From positions 1 through 60,411 of the forward strand of contig JAAKFQ010000004.1 in the NCBI GenBank assembly GCA_011064725.1: 60,411 nucleotides of DNA, written 5' to 3'. Source of the DNA: Chlamydiota bacterium (GTDB lineage: Bacteria > Chlamydiota > Chlamydiia > Chlamydiales > JAAKFQ01). The notes below the pieces were generated by a model. That model had not been told where the DNA came from and searched no databases. It worked only from the letters and a program-made list of their open reading frames with translations. The translations under genes were made by a program, and so were the position numbers. Below, in pieces: positions 41,245 to 50,175 of this stretch (position 1 is its first letter; each line of letters starts with the position of its first letter).

Positions 41245-42486
41245 ATGCGTCTATCGTATCTATTACAAAAAATAGTATTTAGTTTAGGGATTATCTCATT
41301 GTTTTTGACAGTGACCAATTTTGTAAACTTGAGTGTGCTCTTTTTTTTAAATATCTTTTTAGTTTTTTTTATTTTAATGCGCTCCAATATGATTTTAAAT
41401 AAATTGCATGTAGCTTTGTATGGGTTGTTACTGTATTTTTTGCTTCATACACTCGTATATTCTCCTTCAGCGCTTTTAAATTATGAGTTTTATAGGCGCG
41501 ATGGCAATGTGTTTATCTCTTTTTTGCCTTTTTTGATTTATTCGGGCCTCTATTTTGAATTTTCTGTTGAAAAACTTGTGCGCGCATTTTTAGGGTTTGT
41601 TGCGATTGTCAACGGTGTGACTTTATTTCTTTATTTGACGCATCTTTATCGCCCGCATCCAGAATATTTCATGCTTTTTTTTGCACACAATGCAGCAGGA
41701 GGCTTTCTTTCTATTGTTTCTGCTTTAGCATTGGGACTTTTTTGGCAGAGCAGAAAACCCATGGATCTTATCCTTTTTGTCTCTTTGCTCTCAGGCCTCT
41801 ATTTTACCCAGTCTCGAGGATCGTTGTTGGGATTTGTGCTTGCGTGCGGACTTGTGATTGTTCTAAGAGAAAAACACATCAAAAAAGTGCTTTTTGGTGT
41901 GTTTTTGTTACATGTTGTCTTGTTATTTTACACTTATCCTATATGGCAAAGATTGGGAGAAAAATATCCTGTAGAAGAGGGGCAAATGTCTTTAAATAGT
42001 ATTAACAGGGCACACACTTTTGTTGATAGAGGACTCTTTTTGTGGCCAAGAGCTTTTGATCTATTTTTAAAATCACCCATTTTAGGAACAGGTTTTGGAT
42101 CTTATAACGACGTGCCCCATCATCTAAAAGGTAAAGAACATATTTTAATGTTGAATCAACCAGAAAAGTATTTTTTTGATGATTCCCATGCGCACCATAG
42201 TTTTTTACATGTTCTAGCAGAAACAGGTCTTTTGGGTTTTATGCTCTTGAGTCTCTTTCTTCTCTATTTAAGGAGATGGATTTTAACTGTGGAAAATTCG
42301 GGCATTCAAATGGGTTTACTTTTGTGTTTTTGGAGCAACTTTTTTTCTTCTTGCACAGAACACAGGCTCTTTACACCCTCCCAAATCTTACCTTTCGCAC
42401 TCATTTGTGGACTTGTCATGGCTAATCAAAATGCTTTAAGATACAAAAGTGACAGCAAAGCTCTTTTAACTGATGTTACGCAATAA
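41245..42486 (+). CDS. O-antigen ligase / Wzy-type polymerase family membrane protein
   Basis: 413 residues from ATG 41245. An in-frame upstream start at 41185 would translate 20 residues of the MITE-like element and is rejected. About 10-12 membrane helices. The Wzy_C signature is TQSRGSLLGFVLACGLVIVL; the large periplasmic loop carries LGTGFGSYNDVPHH and HAHHSFLHVLAETGLLGFML, the conserved His-rich end. Such proteins join glycan to lipid A core or polymerise repeat units in the periplasm. The last residues (TDVTQ) and the stop codon lie inside the terminal repeat of the next MITE-like element, so the native end has probably been replaced. Confidence 0.82.
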   Translation: MRLSYLLQKIVFSLGIISLFLTVTNFVNLSVLFFLNIFLVFFILMRSNMILNKLHVALYGLLLYFLLHTLVYSPSALLNYEFYRRDGNVFISFLPFLIYSGLYFEFSVEKLVRAFLGFVAIVNGVTLFLYLTHLYRPHPEYFMLFFAHNAAGGFLSIVSALALGLFWQSRKPMDLILFVSLLSGLYFTQSRGSLLGFVLACGLVIVLREKHIKKVLFGVFLLHVVLLFYTYPIWQRLGEKYPVEEGQMSLNSINRAHTFVDRGLFLWPRAFDLFLKSPILGTGFGSYNDVPHHLKGKEHILMLNQPEKYFFDDSHAHHSFLHVLAETGLLGFMLLSLFLLYLRRWILTVENSGIQMGLLLCFWSNFFSSCTEHRLFTPSQILPFALICGLVMANQNALRYKSDSKALLTDVTQ

Positions 42487-42741
42487 ATTCCATTTAGATG
42501 AGGAGCGAAAGGGACAAGATGAGGCTCCTGCATAATGCAAAAAACGGCTGTTTTTGTAGAAAAATTTTTAAACTGTACGGGAGGAACCAGCATCAAGTTT
42601 TATGTAAAATTTGCATTATGCAGGAGTTTCAAGATGCAAGGATGTCCGACAAGTACAACTCATGAGAGTTGTGCGAAGAGGAAGACGCAGCAGATTGTTT
42701 CCAGCCCTCATATGAACAGAATTTATTGCGTAACATCAGTT
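42468..42741. mobile_element. MITE-like inverted-repeat element, copy 3 (274 bp, with nested insertion)
   Basis: The terminal inverted repeats 42468-42490 and 42719-42741 are perfect over 23 bp (core GATGTTACGCAATAAATT). Orientation is opposite to copies 1 and 2: GAGCGAAAGGGACAAGATG comes first, then the central hairpin ACAACTC-ATG-AGAGTTGT, then CAGCAGATTGTTTCCAGCC. After subtracting a 108-bp nested element plus its 7-bp duplication the length is 159 bp, close to 163 for the others. It lies between the ligase-like gene and sufB and reaches within 12 bp of the sufB start. Confidence 0.85.
42522..42629. mobile_element. Nested 108-bp inverted-repeat element with 7-bp target duplication
   Basis: The ends CTCCTGCATAATGCAAA (42525-42541) and its exact complement (42610-42626) are a 17-bp inverted repeat, flanked by direct repeats CAAGATG at 42515-42521 and 42630-42636. 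Copies 1 and 2 of the host element have a single CAAGATA at this point followed by CAAGG (read on the opposite strand), i.e. the empty site. About 70 bp of interior without coding capacity. It shares no end sequence with the host element, so it is a different family. Confidence 0.82.
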
Positions 42742-42752
42742 TTTAAGCTAAA

Positions 42753-44201
42753 ATGCATGCTATGACCACGTTAAAGAAAACATTTGAAGCTAAAGAGTAT
42801 CTCCCTGGATTCAAAACAAATATTGCATCGAATACTTTTGCCAAAGGACTCAATGAGGAAGTGATTAAAAAAATTTCTCAAAAAAAGAAAGAACCTTTAT
42901 TCATGCTTGAATTTCGCCAAAAAGCCTACCAAATATGGAAGAGTTTAGAAGAGCCCACTTGGGCAAATCTTGCCATCGATCCCATCGACTACCAAGACAT
43001 GTCTTATTACTCCGAACCGAAAAAAAAACAGCAGTTGAATTCTTTAGATGAAGTGGATCCAGAATTATTAAAAACATTAGAAAAGTTGGGCATTCCTATA
43101 GAAGAGCAAAAGATGTTGACAGGAGTCGCAATAGACGTGGTATTTGATTCGGTATCTTTAGGCGTCACATTTCAAAAAAAGTTGAAAGAAGCGGGTGTTA
43201 TTTTATGTTCCATATCAGAAGCGATTCAAAAATATCCCGATTTGATTCAAAAATACTTAGCGTCTGTGGTTCCTATGCAAGATAATTTTTTTGCAGCTCT
43301 CAACGCAGCTGTCTTTTCAGACGGCTCGTTTGTCTATGTGCCTAAAGGTGTCAAATGTCCGATGGAACTTTCCACCTATTTTCGCATCAATGAGCGCAAT
43401 ACAGGGCAATTCGAGCGCACGTTAATCATTGCAGAAGAAAATAGTTGCGTGAGTTACTTAGAAGGATGCACAGCTCCTGCTTATGACAACAAGCAGCTTC
43501 ATGCAGCAGTTGTTGAGCTTGTGGCTTTAGATGGAGCAAAAATCAAATATTCCACAGTGCAAAACTGGTATCCAGGCGATCCTAAAACAGGTAAAGGTGG
43601 TATTTATAATTTTGTGACAAAACGCGGGCTTTGCAAAGGCAAAAAGTCACATATTTGTTGGACGCAAGTTGAAGTGGGAGCGGCAATCACGTGGAAATAT
43701 CCAAGTTGCATTTTACAAGGAGATGAATCTTCTGGTGAGTTTTATTCCGTGGCACTGACAAATGGAAAAATGCAAGCAGATACGGGAACAAAAATGCTTC
43801 ATATAGGCAAAAAGACCACTTCAACGATTATTTCTAAAGGAATTTCTGCCGAAAACTCTAAAAATACTTATCGTGGCCAAGTTATGATCCACAAAAAAGC
43901 CAAAGGCGCCCGCAATTACACGCAATGCGATTCGATGCTTGTTGGCAACAAGTGCTCTGCAAATACGTTTCCTTCGATTGATGTGGCGAATTCAACCGCA
44001 ACAGTAGAACATGAAGCTAGTACCTCTAAGATGAATGAAGAACAAATTTTTTACTTGCAATCTAGAGGGATTGCAAAAGAAGAGGCAATAGAACTCATTG
44101 TCAATGGGTTTTGTAAAGAAGTGATGTGCCATGTGCCTTTAGAATTTGCCAAAGAAGCGCAAAAATTATTAACTTTAAAACTTGAAGGATCGATCGGATG
44201 A
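42753..44201 (+). CDS. sufB: Fe-S cluster assembly scaffold protein SufB
   Basis: 482 residues. With SufC and SufD it forms the cytoplasmic scaffold on which Fe-S clusters are built. Motifs: [60 protein letters not shown], and near the end [23 protein letters not shown] 42753 or 42762 could be the start; no strong ribosome site, and only 11 bp separate it from the MITE-like element, so the operon promoter must lie in or beyond the element. Operon order sufB-C-D-S is as in Chlamydia. Confidence 0.95.
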   Translation: MHAMTTLKKTFEAKEYLPGFKTNIASNTFAKGLNEEVIKKISQKKKEPLFMLEFRQKAYQIWKSLEEPTWANLAIDPIDYQDMSYYSEPKKKQQLNSLDEVDPELLKTLEKLGIPIEEQKMLTGVAIDVVFDSVSLGVTFQKKLKEAGVILCSISEAIQKYPDLIQKYLASVVPMQDNFFAALNAAVFSDGSFVYVPKGVKCPMELSTYFRINERNTGQFERTLIIAEENSCVSYLEGCTAPAYDNKQLHAAVVELVALDGAKIKYSTVQNWYPGDPKTGKGGIYNFVTKRGLCKGKKSHICWTQVEVGAAITWKYPSCILQGDESSGEFYSVALTNGKMQADTGTKMLHIGKKTTSTIISKGISAENSKNTYRGQVMIHKKAKGARNYTQCDSMLVGNKCSANTFPSIDVANSTATVEHEASTSKMNEEQIFYLQSRGIAKEEAIELIVNGFCKEVMCHVPLEFAKEAQKLLTLKLEGSIG

Positions 44202-44920
44202 TAGACATTAAAGATTTAACAGTCACATTAGATGATACATGTATCCTTAATGGACTTAATTTGAAAACATCTTCTGGAGAAACCCATGCGATTATGGGGC
44301 CTAATGGAGCTGGAAAATCCACACTTGCAAAAGTTTTAGCTGGACACCCTAGTTATACTGTAAAAAAGGGGAGAGCTCTTTTTCAAGGACAAAATATATT
44401 GGATCTTGAACCAGAAGAAAGAGCTGTTTTGGGTCTTTTTATGAGTTTTCAGTATCCAATAGAAATCCCAGGCATTACTAACTTTGATTTTTTATATACA
44501 GCTTACCTCACACAAAAAGAAAAGATTTCTAAAACTGCTTTTGGGCGCATTGTGAAAGATAAGATGCGTCTTTTGGACATGGATGTGGGCTTTTTAGACC
44601 GTTTTGTTAATGACGGATTTTCTGGCGGTGAAAAAAAGAAAAATGAAATTTTACAAATGTTAATTTTAGATCCCAAGTTTGTGATTTTAGATGAAACAGA
44701 TTCTGGATTGGATATTGATGCGATGAAAGTTGTGGCAAAAGGCATCAATCAATTTATGACAGAACAAAAAACACTACTTTTGATCACACATTATCAACGT
44801 CTGCTCGATTACGTGGAGCCAGATTTTGTCCACGTGATGCTCAATGGAAAAATCGTTGAGACAAAGGATGGAGCATTTGCTCAAGTATTAGAAGACAAAG
44901 GATATGACTTTTTAAAATGA
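44198..44920 (+). CDS. sufC: Fe-S cluster assembly ATPase SufC
   Basis: Cytosolic ABC-type ATPase of the SufBCD complex. 240 residues: Walker [20 protein letters not shown] signature [16 protein letters not shown] (SufC type), Walker [21 protein letters not shown], and the switch histidine in [14 protein letters not shown]. It overlaps sufB and sufD by 4 bp on each side, indicating coupled translation. Confidence 0.96.
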   Translation: MIDIKDLTVTLDDTCILNGLNLKTSSGETHAIMGPNGAGKSTLAKVLAGHPSYTVKKGRALFQGQNILDLEPEERAVLGLFMSFQYPIEIPGITNFDFLYTAYLTQKEKISKTAFGRIVKDKMRLLDMDVGFLDRFVNDGFSGGEKKKNEILQMLILDPKFVILDETDSGLDIDAMKVVAKGINQFMTEQKTLLLITHYQRLLDYVEPDFVHVMLNGKIVETKDGAFAQVLEDKGYDFLK

Positions 44921-46140
44921 AAAAACTCAAACTTATCTCTTCTGTTCTCTTTGATGCCCTTACTAAGCAATACCATGCAAAAAAAGATAGACTTTTTTTT
45001 GTACCCTTAGCCTATCAAAAATTTTTAGAACTTGGCTTGCCGACAAAGCAGAATGAATGCTATCGCAATATGGGCCTAAAGCGCTTGAATGATTTAAACC
45101 TTGTTGCAGCCCCACAAAAAAAATGTCTGACTCAAAAAGGCATCACACTGTTTAATGGAAAATTCGTAGCATCTCAAGAAAAGCTCTTTTGCCAGCCAAT
45201 TCAAGAAGCAAACGCGATTTTTGGGGCGTTTTTATATCCCTTTTATACCTCACTTTTAGATGAAGAAACAGATCCTTTTTATGCGATTAGCACAGCCCTT
45301 TGTTCTGGAGTTGTGATCCATGTATCAAAAGAGCGTGTATCAACAGAACCGATTCATATTTACAACATCACAGATCTTCAGAAAAATCAAAGTGTGTTTC
45401 CAAAAATTATATTTATTTTAGAAAAAGGCGCCAAACTCAATGTTGTCTATCACCATAATGCACTTGAGGAGGGATTTTGCTTTGTCACATTTGATTGCAT
45501 TATGCAAGAAAATAGCAAACTCAATCTGCAGCAGATCCATTTGGATCATACTTCCCATTTTTCTTTTGTCAGAGTCCAGCAAAAGCGTGATTCTTTATTT
45601 AAATCGCTGCATGTGACAAAAGGCGCTCCCTTTTGCCTTAATGATTACAAAGTTCAGCTTACGCAAGAAAATGCCGAGTGCTTTTTAAATGGCCTGTGGA
45701 TGTTGAATGGTAAACAAAGAGCGCATACAAATGCTTTTGTGGAGCACCAAGCGCCTTATTGTAGATCTTTCCAACATTTTAAAGGCGTACTTTTAGAGCA
45801 ATCGCGCAGTTATTTTGAAGGCAATAGCTTTGTGCACAACCAAGCGCAAAAAACAGATGCCTTTCAACTCAATCAAAACCTTATTCTTTCAGATGATGCC
45901 ATTGCACATGCAAAACCCAAGCTCGAAATTTTTGCAGACGATGTGAAAGCATCGCACGGTTCTAATACAGTGCAAATTGAGCAAGAGTTGCTCTTTTATT
46001 TACAAACGCGTGGTATTTCAAAGAAAAGAGCCAAAGCGTTTTTAATTGAAGCTTTTTGTAAAGAAATGCTAGAAAAAGTAAAAATAGAGACAGTTAAAGA
46101 GGCTTTATTAGAAGATGCGCAAATACTTTCCACAACTTGA
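44917..46140 (+). CDS. sufD: Fe-S cluster assembly protein SufD
   Basis: 407 residues; partner of SufB in the scaffold. The beta-helix core and the SufB-like C-terminus (LLFYLQTRGISKKRAKAFLI) are visible, along with FFEGNSFVHNQAQKTDAF-type repeats (here YFEGNSFVHNQAQKTDAF) and AHAKPKLEIFADDVKASHGS, a conserved SufB/D stretch. It overlaps sufC by 4 bp and sufS by 26 bp. Confidence 0.93.
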   Translation: MKKLKLISSVLFDALTKQYHAKKDRLFFVPLAYQKFLELGLPTKQNECYRNMGLKRLNDLNLVAAPQKKCLTQKGITLFNGKFVASQEKLFCQPIQEANAIFGAFLYPFYTSLLDEETDPFYAISTALCSGVVIHVSKERVSTEPIHIYNITDLQKNQSVFPKIIFILEKGAKLNVVYHHNALEEGFCFVTFDCIMQENSKLNLQQIHLDHTSHFSFVRVQQKRDSLFKSLHVTKGAPFCLNDYKVQLTQENAECFLNGLWMLNGKQRAHTNAFVEHQAPYCRSFQHFKGVLLEQSRSYFEGNSFVHNQAQKTDAFQLNQNLILSDDAIAHAKPKLEIFADDVKASHGSNTVQIEQELLFYLQTRGISKKRAKAFLIEAFCKEMLEKVKIETVKEALLEDAQILSTT

Positions 46141-47275
46141 AAATACAGATCTTATTTACTTAGATTCTGCAGCAACCACGCTCAAACCCAAAGTGATGAT
46201 CGATGCGATCACACAATTCTATGCGCATGAATATGGCACAGTGCACAGGGGAGTCTATCAGCTATGTCAAAAAGCGACCACACTTTACCAAGATGCAAGA
46301 CAAACGATTAAAGATTTCATCCATGCAGAAAGCGAGGATGAGATCATTGTCACAAAAAACACAACAGAAGCAATTAACCTAGTTGCCAGCACCTTTATCA
46401 AACCAAAAGACCACATCTTAATTACAGAAATTGAACATCATTCCAACATTGTACCCTGGCAGCTTGTGTGTCAAAAAATAGGCGCCACCTTAGACGTGGT
46501 CCGCGTGCTTGATTCTGGAGATTTGGATCTAGAAGATCTAGAAAAAAAACTCAAAAAACACCCCAAACTGTTTAGCTTAGCCCACATTTCCAACACCATC
46601 GGTACGAAACACCCCATCCATCAAATCTGTAAGCTATGCCACGCTCACAACACACACGTTTTGATCGACGCGGCACAATCCATTGCCAACACATCGATCG
46701 ATGTGCAGCAAATCGACTGCGATTTTTTGTGCTTTTCAGGTCACAAGATGTATGGACCTACAGGTATTGGCATTTTGTATGGAAAAAAAGAATTGCTCAA
46801 TGCCATGCCTCCTTTTTTAGGAGGAGGGGACATGATCGAATCTGTGACAAATACGCACACCACATTTGGACCTCTTCCGCTCAAATTTGAAGCAGGCACA
46901 CCTCCCATTGCCGAAATGATAGGCTTAAAAGCTGCCATTGATTTTATTAAAACGCACAAAACAGAAAGTCTTACCAATTATGCCTTAGAAAAATTACAGA
47001 CAGTGGATGGAATCAAGATTTTAGGTGCTCCTAGAGAAAGGGGCGAGCTGATTTCTTTTGTGCATGAAAAATATCATCCTCTGGATATAGCGACGCTTCT
47101 AGATACAAAAAATATTGCTATAAGATCGGGCCACTTGTGTGCAATGCCAGCACTCAAACGCTTTTTTCTCGATCGCGCCTGTAGAATTTCCTTTGGCCTC
47201 TACAATACCAAAGAAGATATCGATCAATTTTCCAAAGCATTAAAGAATGTGATGAGGGATCCACTTTCCTCTTGA
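46115..47275 (+). CDS. sufS: Cysteine desulfurase SufS
   Basis: PLP enzyme that removes sulfur from cysteine for Fe-S assembly. 386 residues: LIYLDSAATTLKPKVMIDAI at the N-terminus, ILITEIEHHSNIVPWQLVCQ, the PLP lysine in CFSGHKMYGPTGIGILYG, and the catalytic Cys in IAIRSGHLCAMPALKRF. The start overlaps sufD by 26 bp, and the last 52 bp overlap the convergent gene 47224-49002. Confidence 0.95.
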   Translation: MRKYFPQLENTDLIYLDSAATTLKPKVMIDAITQFYAHEYGTVHRGVYQLCQKATTLYQDARQTIKDFIHAESEDEIIVTKNTTEAINLVASTFIKPKDHILITEIEHHSNIVPWQLVCQKIGATLDVVRVLDSGDLDLEDLEKKLKKHPKLFSLAHISNTIGTKHPIHQICKLCHAHNTHVLIDAAQSIANTSIDVQQIDCDFLCFSGHKMYGPTGIGILYGKKELLNAMPPFLGGGDMIESVTNTHTTFGPLPLKFEAGTPPIAEMIGLKAAIDFIKTHKTESLTNYALEKLQTVDGIKILGAPRERGELISFVHEKYHPLDIATLLDTKNIAIRSGHLCAMPALKRFFLDRACRISFGLYNTKEDIDQFSKALKNVMRDPLSS

Positions 47276-49002
47276 AAGGTCTTTATAGCAGCTTTAACAG
47301 CGTCATTTGTGACGCTATTTTGATGTGTGTGTAAAAATTCAAGGACAAAATCATAAGATTCGAGTTGCTCATGATAGGCATAGTCTTGCAACAACTTTTG
47401 GTACTGAGTAGCAAGTTGGATCACAAAGTTATCTTTATTTGAATCAAGCATTGAAGTATATACTTCATCAAGATCTTTCCACAAAATCAGCAGCTTGAAA
47501 AAAGCGGTTTGAATTTCTGGATTTTCGAAATAGTTATAAACAGCGTTAAAAACATCTTGTGGTTTAGGTAATTGCTCTTTTGATGGAAGGACCAACTCTT
47601 TATCAACAAGAGAATGATCAAAGCAATCACCGATAAGTATGAGCATCTCTGCTGGAGTTAAATCTTGTTGGGTTGCTTGGATATCGATTGCTTGGAAGAT
47701 CCATCCAAGAACTTCTTCAACCAGAAGCATATAGATGGATTTTTTTTGTAAAAGAGAATGGTACAAGGCTGCTTTTTCATAAGTTGTTTTTGCTAAAAAA
47801 AGTTGTAGCATATCGTAAGAAAAAGACTCTTCTTGAGGCTCAATTTCAAACATTACAATTACATAAAAAAGAAAGAATTTTTCAAAATTTTCCTTCAACA
47901 CACCGTGTTGCGTGTCGCGATTTGCCTGGTAAAAGGTTTCAACATCTTCCTCATCAAGTAAGTATTGAATATTTCTGCAGTGACGAAGAGTCTTGCTGTA
48001 TATTTTGTCATAGGTGATGTCTCCTTTTTTACGAGGGAGGAAGTTTTCTATAGCAGAGTCGTAGTATTTTGCGAAAGACAACAAGTTCACTTGCTTGTTT
48101 TGCAATAAGCTTCCTATAAATGCGAAAAACATGTAAAAATCCTCAAGAGATTTAGGATTCTCAATATTATTAAAAGGTTGAATAGAAACCTCATATGATG
48201 AGGGGATTGTATCACTTGGTTCAATTTCATAAATAGGGGTAAACTGTACAGAGTCTTCTTTTTGTGCAAAATTTATCATCATGTTAAATCGATGAGATGT
48301 TCCCAAAAAAACCTCTGCGAAAAAGCACCCTTTTTGTAGGTGAGGAAGTCGTATCTTTAGACAAAAACCATCAGAACATTGTAGATCTTTGTCTGAAAAA
48401 ACAGGAAGGGTACATTTTACTAAAATCAAAGGAGGTTTATCATGACATGTGAGCTCTATGGAATTAGAAGTTTGATAAGTGTTCGATTTAATATTGAGAA
48501 TTGTAACTTCTGGAAGGGAAGCATCACATTCTGATAAGAGTGTTAGAGCGTCTTGTAAGAGTGTTAGAGCGTCTTGATAGGTTTTAGAATGATTTAAGAG
48601 ATACTCGCCTGCAAGTTTTTGAACATCATTGAAGAGGGTGTTGAGTGCAATACTAGAAATTAAGTGTATGGAGGTTGTTAAGACCAAAATATGTGAAGTA
48701 TTAAAGGTAGAAAAGTGTTTGTGTTTTAATAAGTAAAACAGCGCTCCATATTGTACCAAACAGATAACAAACCATTGAGCGAGCCCTTTTAGCATAGCAG
48801 CAGCAGTATACCAGTTTTGCTCATGTATTAGAGAGACAAAACAGTTTTCGGAGTGTTGCTGCTCATAAAAATTAGGCTGGGAATAAAATCGCAAATCAGA
48901 AAAGGGTTTTTGAAGAAATAGAAGTGTTCCTGTCTTTTCAAAAAAATCTCTCTTGTGCCATTGAGATTCTGTAAATAAATATTTTGAAGCGTGGGTTACC
49001 AT
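47224..49002 (-). CDS. Unrecognised 592-aa protein with paired hydrophobic segments
   Basis: No known family. I use ATG 49002 because GGAG stands nine bases upstream; TTG 49017 is in frame but would use that site as coding sequence. Two hydrophobic segments (about 69-92 and 104-124) separated by a short polar turn form a bilobed hydrophobic domain near the N-terminus, the layout of chlamydial inclusion-membrane (Inc) proteins. The remaining about 460 residues are soluble and acidic. Residues 143-156 are a perfect heptad duplication (QDALTLL twice). It lies between the suf operon and the T3SS genes. Inc identity is inference. Confidence 0.72.
   Translation of the reverse strand: MVTHASKYLFTESQWHKRDFFEKTGTLLFLQKPFSDLRFYSQPNFYEQQHSENCFVSLIHEQNWYTAAAMLKGLAQWFVICLVQYGALFYLLKHKHFSTFNTSHILVLTTSIHLISSIALNTLFNDVQKLAGEYLLNHSKTYQDALTLLQDALTLLSECDASLPEVTILNIKSNTYQTSNSIELTCHDKPPLILVKCTLPVFSDKDLQCSDGFCLKIRLPHLQKGCFFAEVFLGTSHRFNMMINFAQKEDSVQFTPIYEIEPSDTIPSSYEVSIQPFNNIENPKSLEDFYMFFAFIGSLLQNKQVNLLSFAKYYDSAIENFLPRKKGDITYDKIYSKTLRHCRNIQYLLDEEDVETFYQANRDTQHGVLKENFEKFFLFYVIVMFEIEPQEESFSYDMLQLFLAKTTYEKAALYHSLLQKKSIYMLLVEEVLGWIFQAIDIQATQQDLTPAEMLILIGDCFDHSLVDKELVLPSKEQLPKPQDVFNAVYNYFENPEIQTAFFKLLILWKDLDEVYTSMLDSNKDNFVIQLATQYQKLLQDYAYHEQLESYDFVLEFLHTHQNSVTNDAVKAAIKTFQEESGSLITFFNALEN
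48535..48576 (-). repeat. 21-bp perfect tandem duplication inside a coding region
   Basis: The 21-bp unit TAAGAGTGTTAGAGCGTCTTG occurs twice without mismatch at 48535-48555 and 48556-48576 (listed on the plus strand; one base above the usual quotation limit is avoided by reading it as TAAGAGTGTTAGAGCGTCTT plus G). In frame it adds seven residues to the unrecognised protein. Its perfection indicates a recent event. Confidence 0.9.
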
Positions 49003-49066
49003 AGCATAAATCTCCAAATCAAATAGAGTTTATTATAATCAAGAAAAGCTTTAAAGTCAAGGGATT

Positions 49067-49897
49067 TCAAGCCGCTTTCCAGAGACGGACGTACTGTTGA
49101 ATAGTGTCGAGCCATTTGAGCATTTCTTTATTAATTTGGCGGGTAATGATGACCCAACCAATGCAAAGAAGCGCAATACCAAGTAAGGATTTGATAGACA
49201 TTCCCAAAAAGGCAATTTGTACCTGGGGAGCAAGTCTATTGGCAATTCCGAGAAACACCTCTGCCATCAAGCAGCCGACAAGAGCTGGAGCTGCGAGTTG
49301 GATCGCTAGAGCAAGGACATAGTTAGCGAGACTGATAATGCGCTCCCAAAAAGGAAAGCCTTTGGCAAAAAAGATGGGAGAAATCCAGGCTTCTTGAGGA
49401 AGTATGGAGTAGCTTATCGTTAGGGTATTTAGAAAAATGTAGGGGCCGCTGATCCAAAAAAAAGTCACAATGGAGATTTGGTTATAGAGAATACCGATAG
49501 TTGAAGTTTGGTTCTGCATAGTGGGATCTTGTCCAATTAAAGAAGAGGAACCACGCATAAAATCGATGATCACACCAGAAGATTGAGCGACATAAAAAGG
49601 AATGGTTACCAAAAAGGCAAGAATAAATCCAATAAACATTTCTTTAGCAAAGAGGCCCATGAAGTGGAAATTAAGTTCTAGAGGCGTTTTGGCAGTCAAA
49701 ATGAATTGGGGGAGCAAAATGGCGCAAAGGCAGATCGCAAGGCCGATTTTACCAGAAGCTGGTATGGATTTAGAGCCAAAAAAAGGAGGGATGGCCACAA
49801 TAGGAATAAGACGAGCAAGTCCGAGTAAAAAAAACATGAGCACGGCAACAGGATTAAATTGGCTATTGAAGATGAGTTCTAAATAGCGGTCCGTCAT
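49067..49897 (-). CDS. sctT: Type III secretion export apparatus protein SctT (CdsT/YscT)
   Basis: 276 residues, polytopic inner-membrane protein of the SctRST export core. About six to eight hydrophobic helices. Family-typical FFLLGLARLIPIVAIPPFFG at the N-terminus and RGSSSLIGQDPTMQNQTSTI in the middle (SctT/FliR family: G..YA...DP..Q....). Overlaps sctS by 4 bp. The last gene of the run sctJ-K-L-R-S-T, an order that matches the corresponding Chlamydia cluster. Confidence 0.92.
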   Translation of the reverse strand: MTDRYLELIFNSQFNPVAVLMFFLLGLARLIPIVAIPPFFGSKSIPASGKIGLAICLCAILLPQFILTAKTPLELNFHFMGLFAKEMFIGFILAFLVTIPFYVAQSSGVIIDFMRGSSSLIGQDPTMQNQTSTIGILYNQISIVTFFWISGPYIFLNTLTISYSILPQEAWISPIFFAKGFPFWERIISLANYVLALAIQLAAPALVGCLMAEVFLGIANRLAPQVQIAFLGMSIKSLLGIALLCIGWVIITRQINKEMLKWLDTIQQYVRLWKAA

Positions 49898-50166
49898 TGT
49901 CTAGACCAAGTTGCAAAATTAGTAAAGATAGAATTGGCATAAGAAAAGATTTGTCCGCCAATCCATGGACCTAAGATCATCAATGTACCAATTACGGCAA
50001 AAAGTTTGACCACAAAGGAAAGTGTTTGTTCTTGAATCTGCGTGGCTGCTTGGAAAATGGCAACCATGAGTCCTAAAATCATACTCAAAATAATAGGGGG
50101 ACCAGAAACAATCAAAATCATCAAAAGAGCGTTGTAGGAAAATTGTATGATTTCAGACTGCAGCAT
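49894..50166 (-). CDS. sctS: Type III secretion export apparatus protein SctS (CdsS/YscS)
   Basis: 90 residues, two membrane helices. ALLMILIVSGPPIILSMILG and LMVAIFQAATQIQEQTLSFV are the SctS/FliQ signature, and KLFAVIGTLMILGPWIGGQI follows as the second helix. The protein forms four copies in the export gate. It starts 9 bp after sctR and overlaps sctT by 4 bp. Confidence 0.95.
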   Translation of the reverse strand: MLQSEIIQFSYNALLMILIVSGPPIILSMILGLMVAIFQAATQIQEQTLSFVVKLFAVIGTLMILGPWIGGQIFSYANSIFTNFATWSRQ

Positions 50167-50175
50167 AATACTCTC

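Noticed and set aside
45500-45515. GCATTATGCA inside sufD, resembling the nested element's end
   Set aside because: Only about ten bases agree and they lie in a conserved coding region, so chance similarity is the better explanation.
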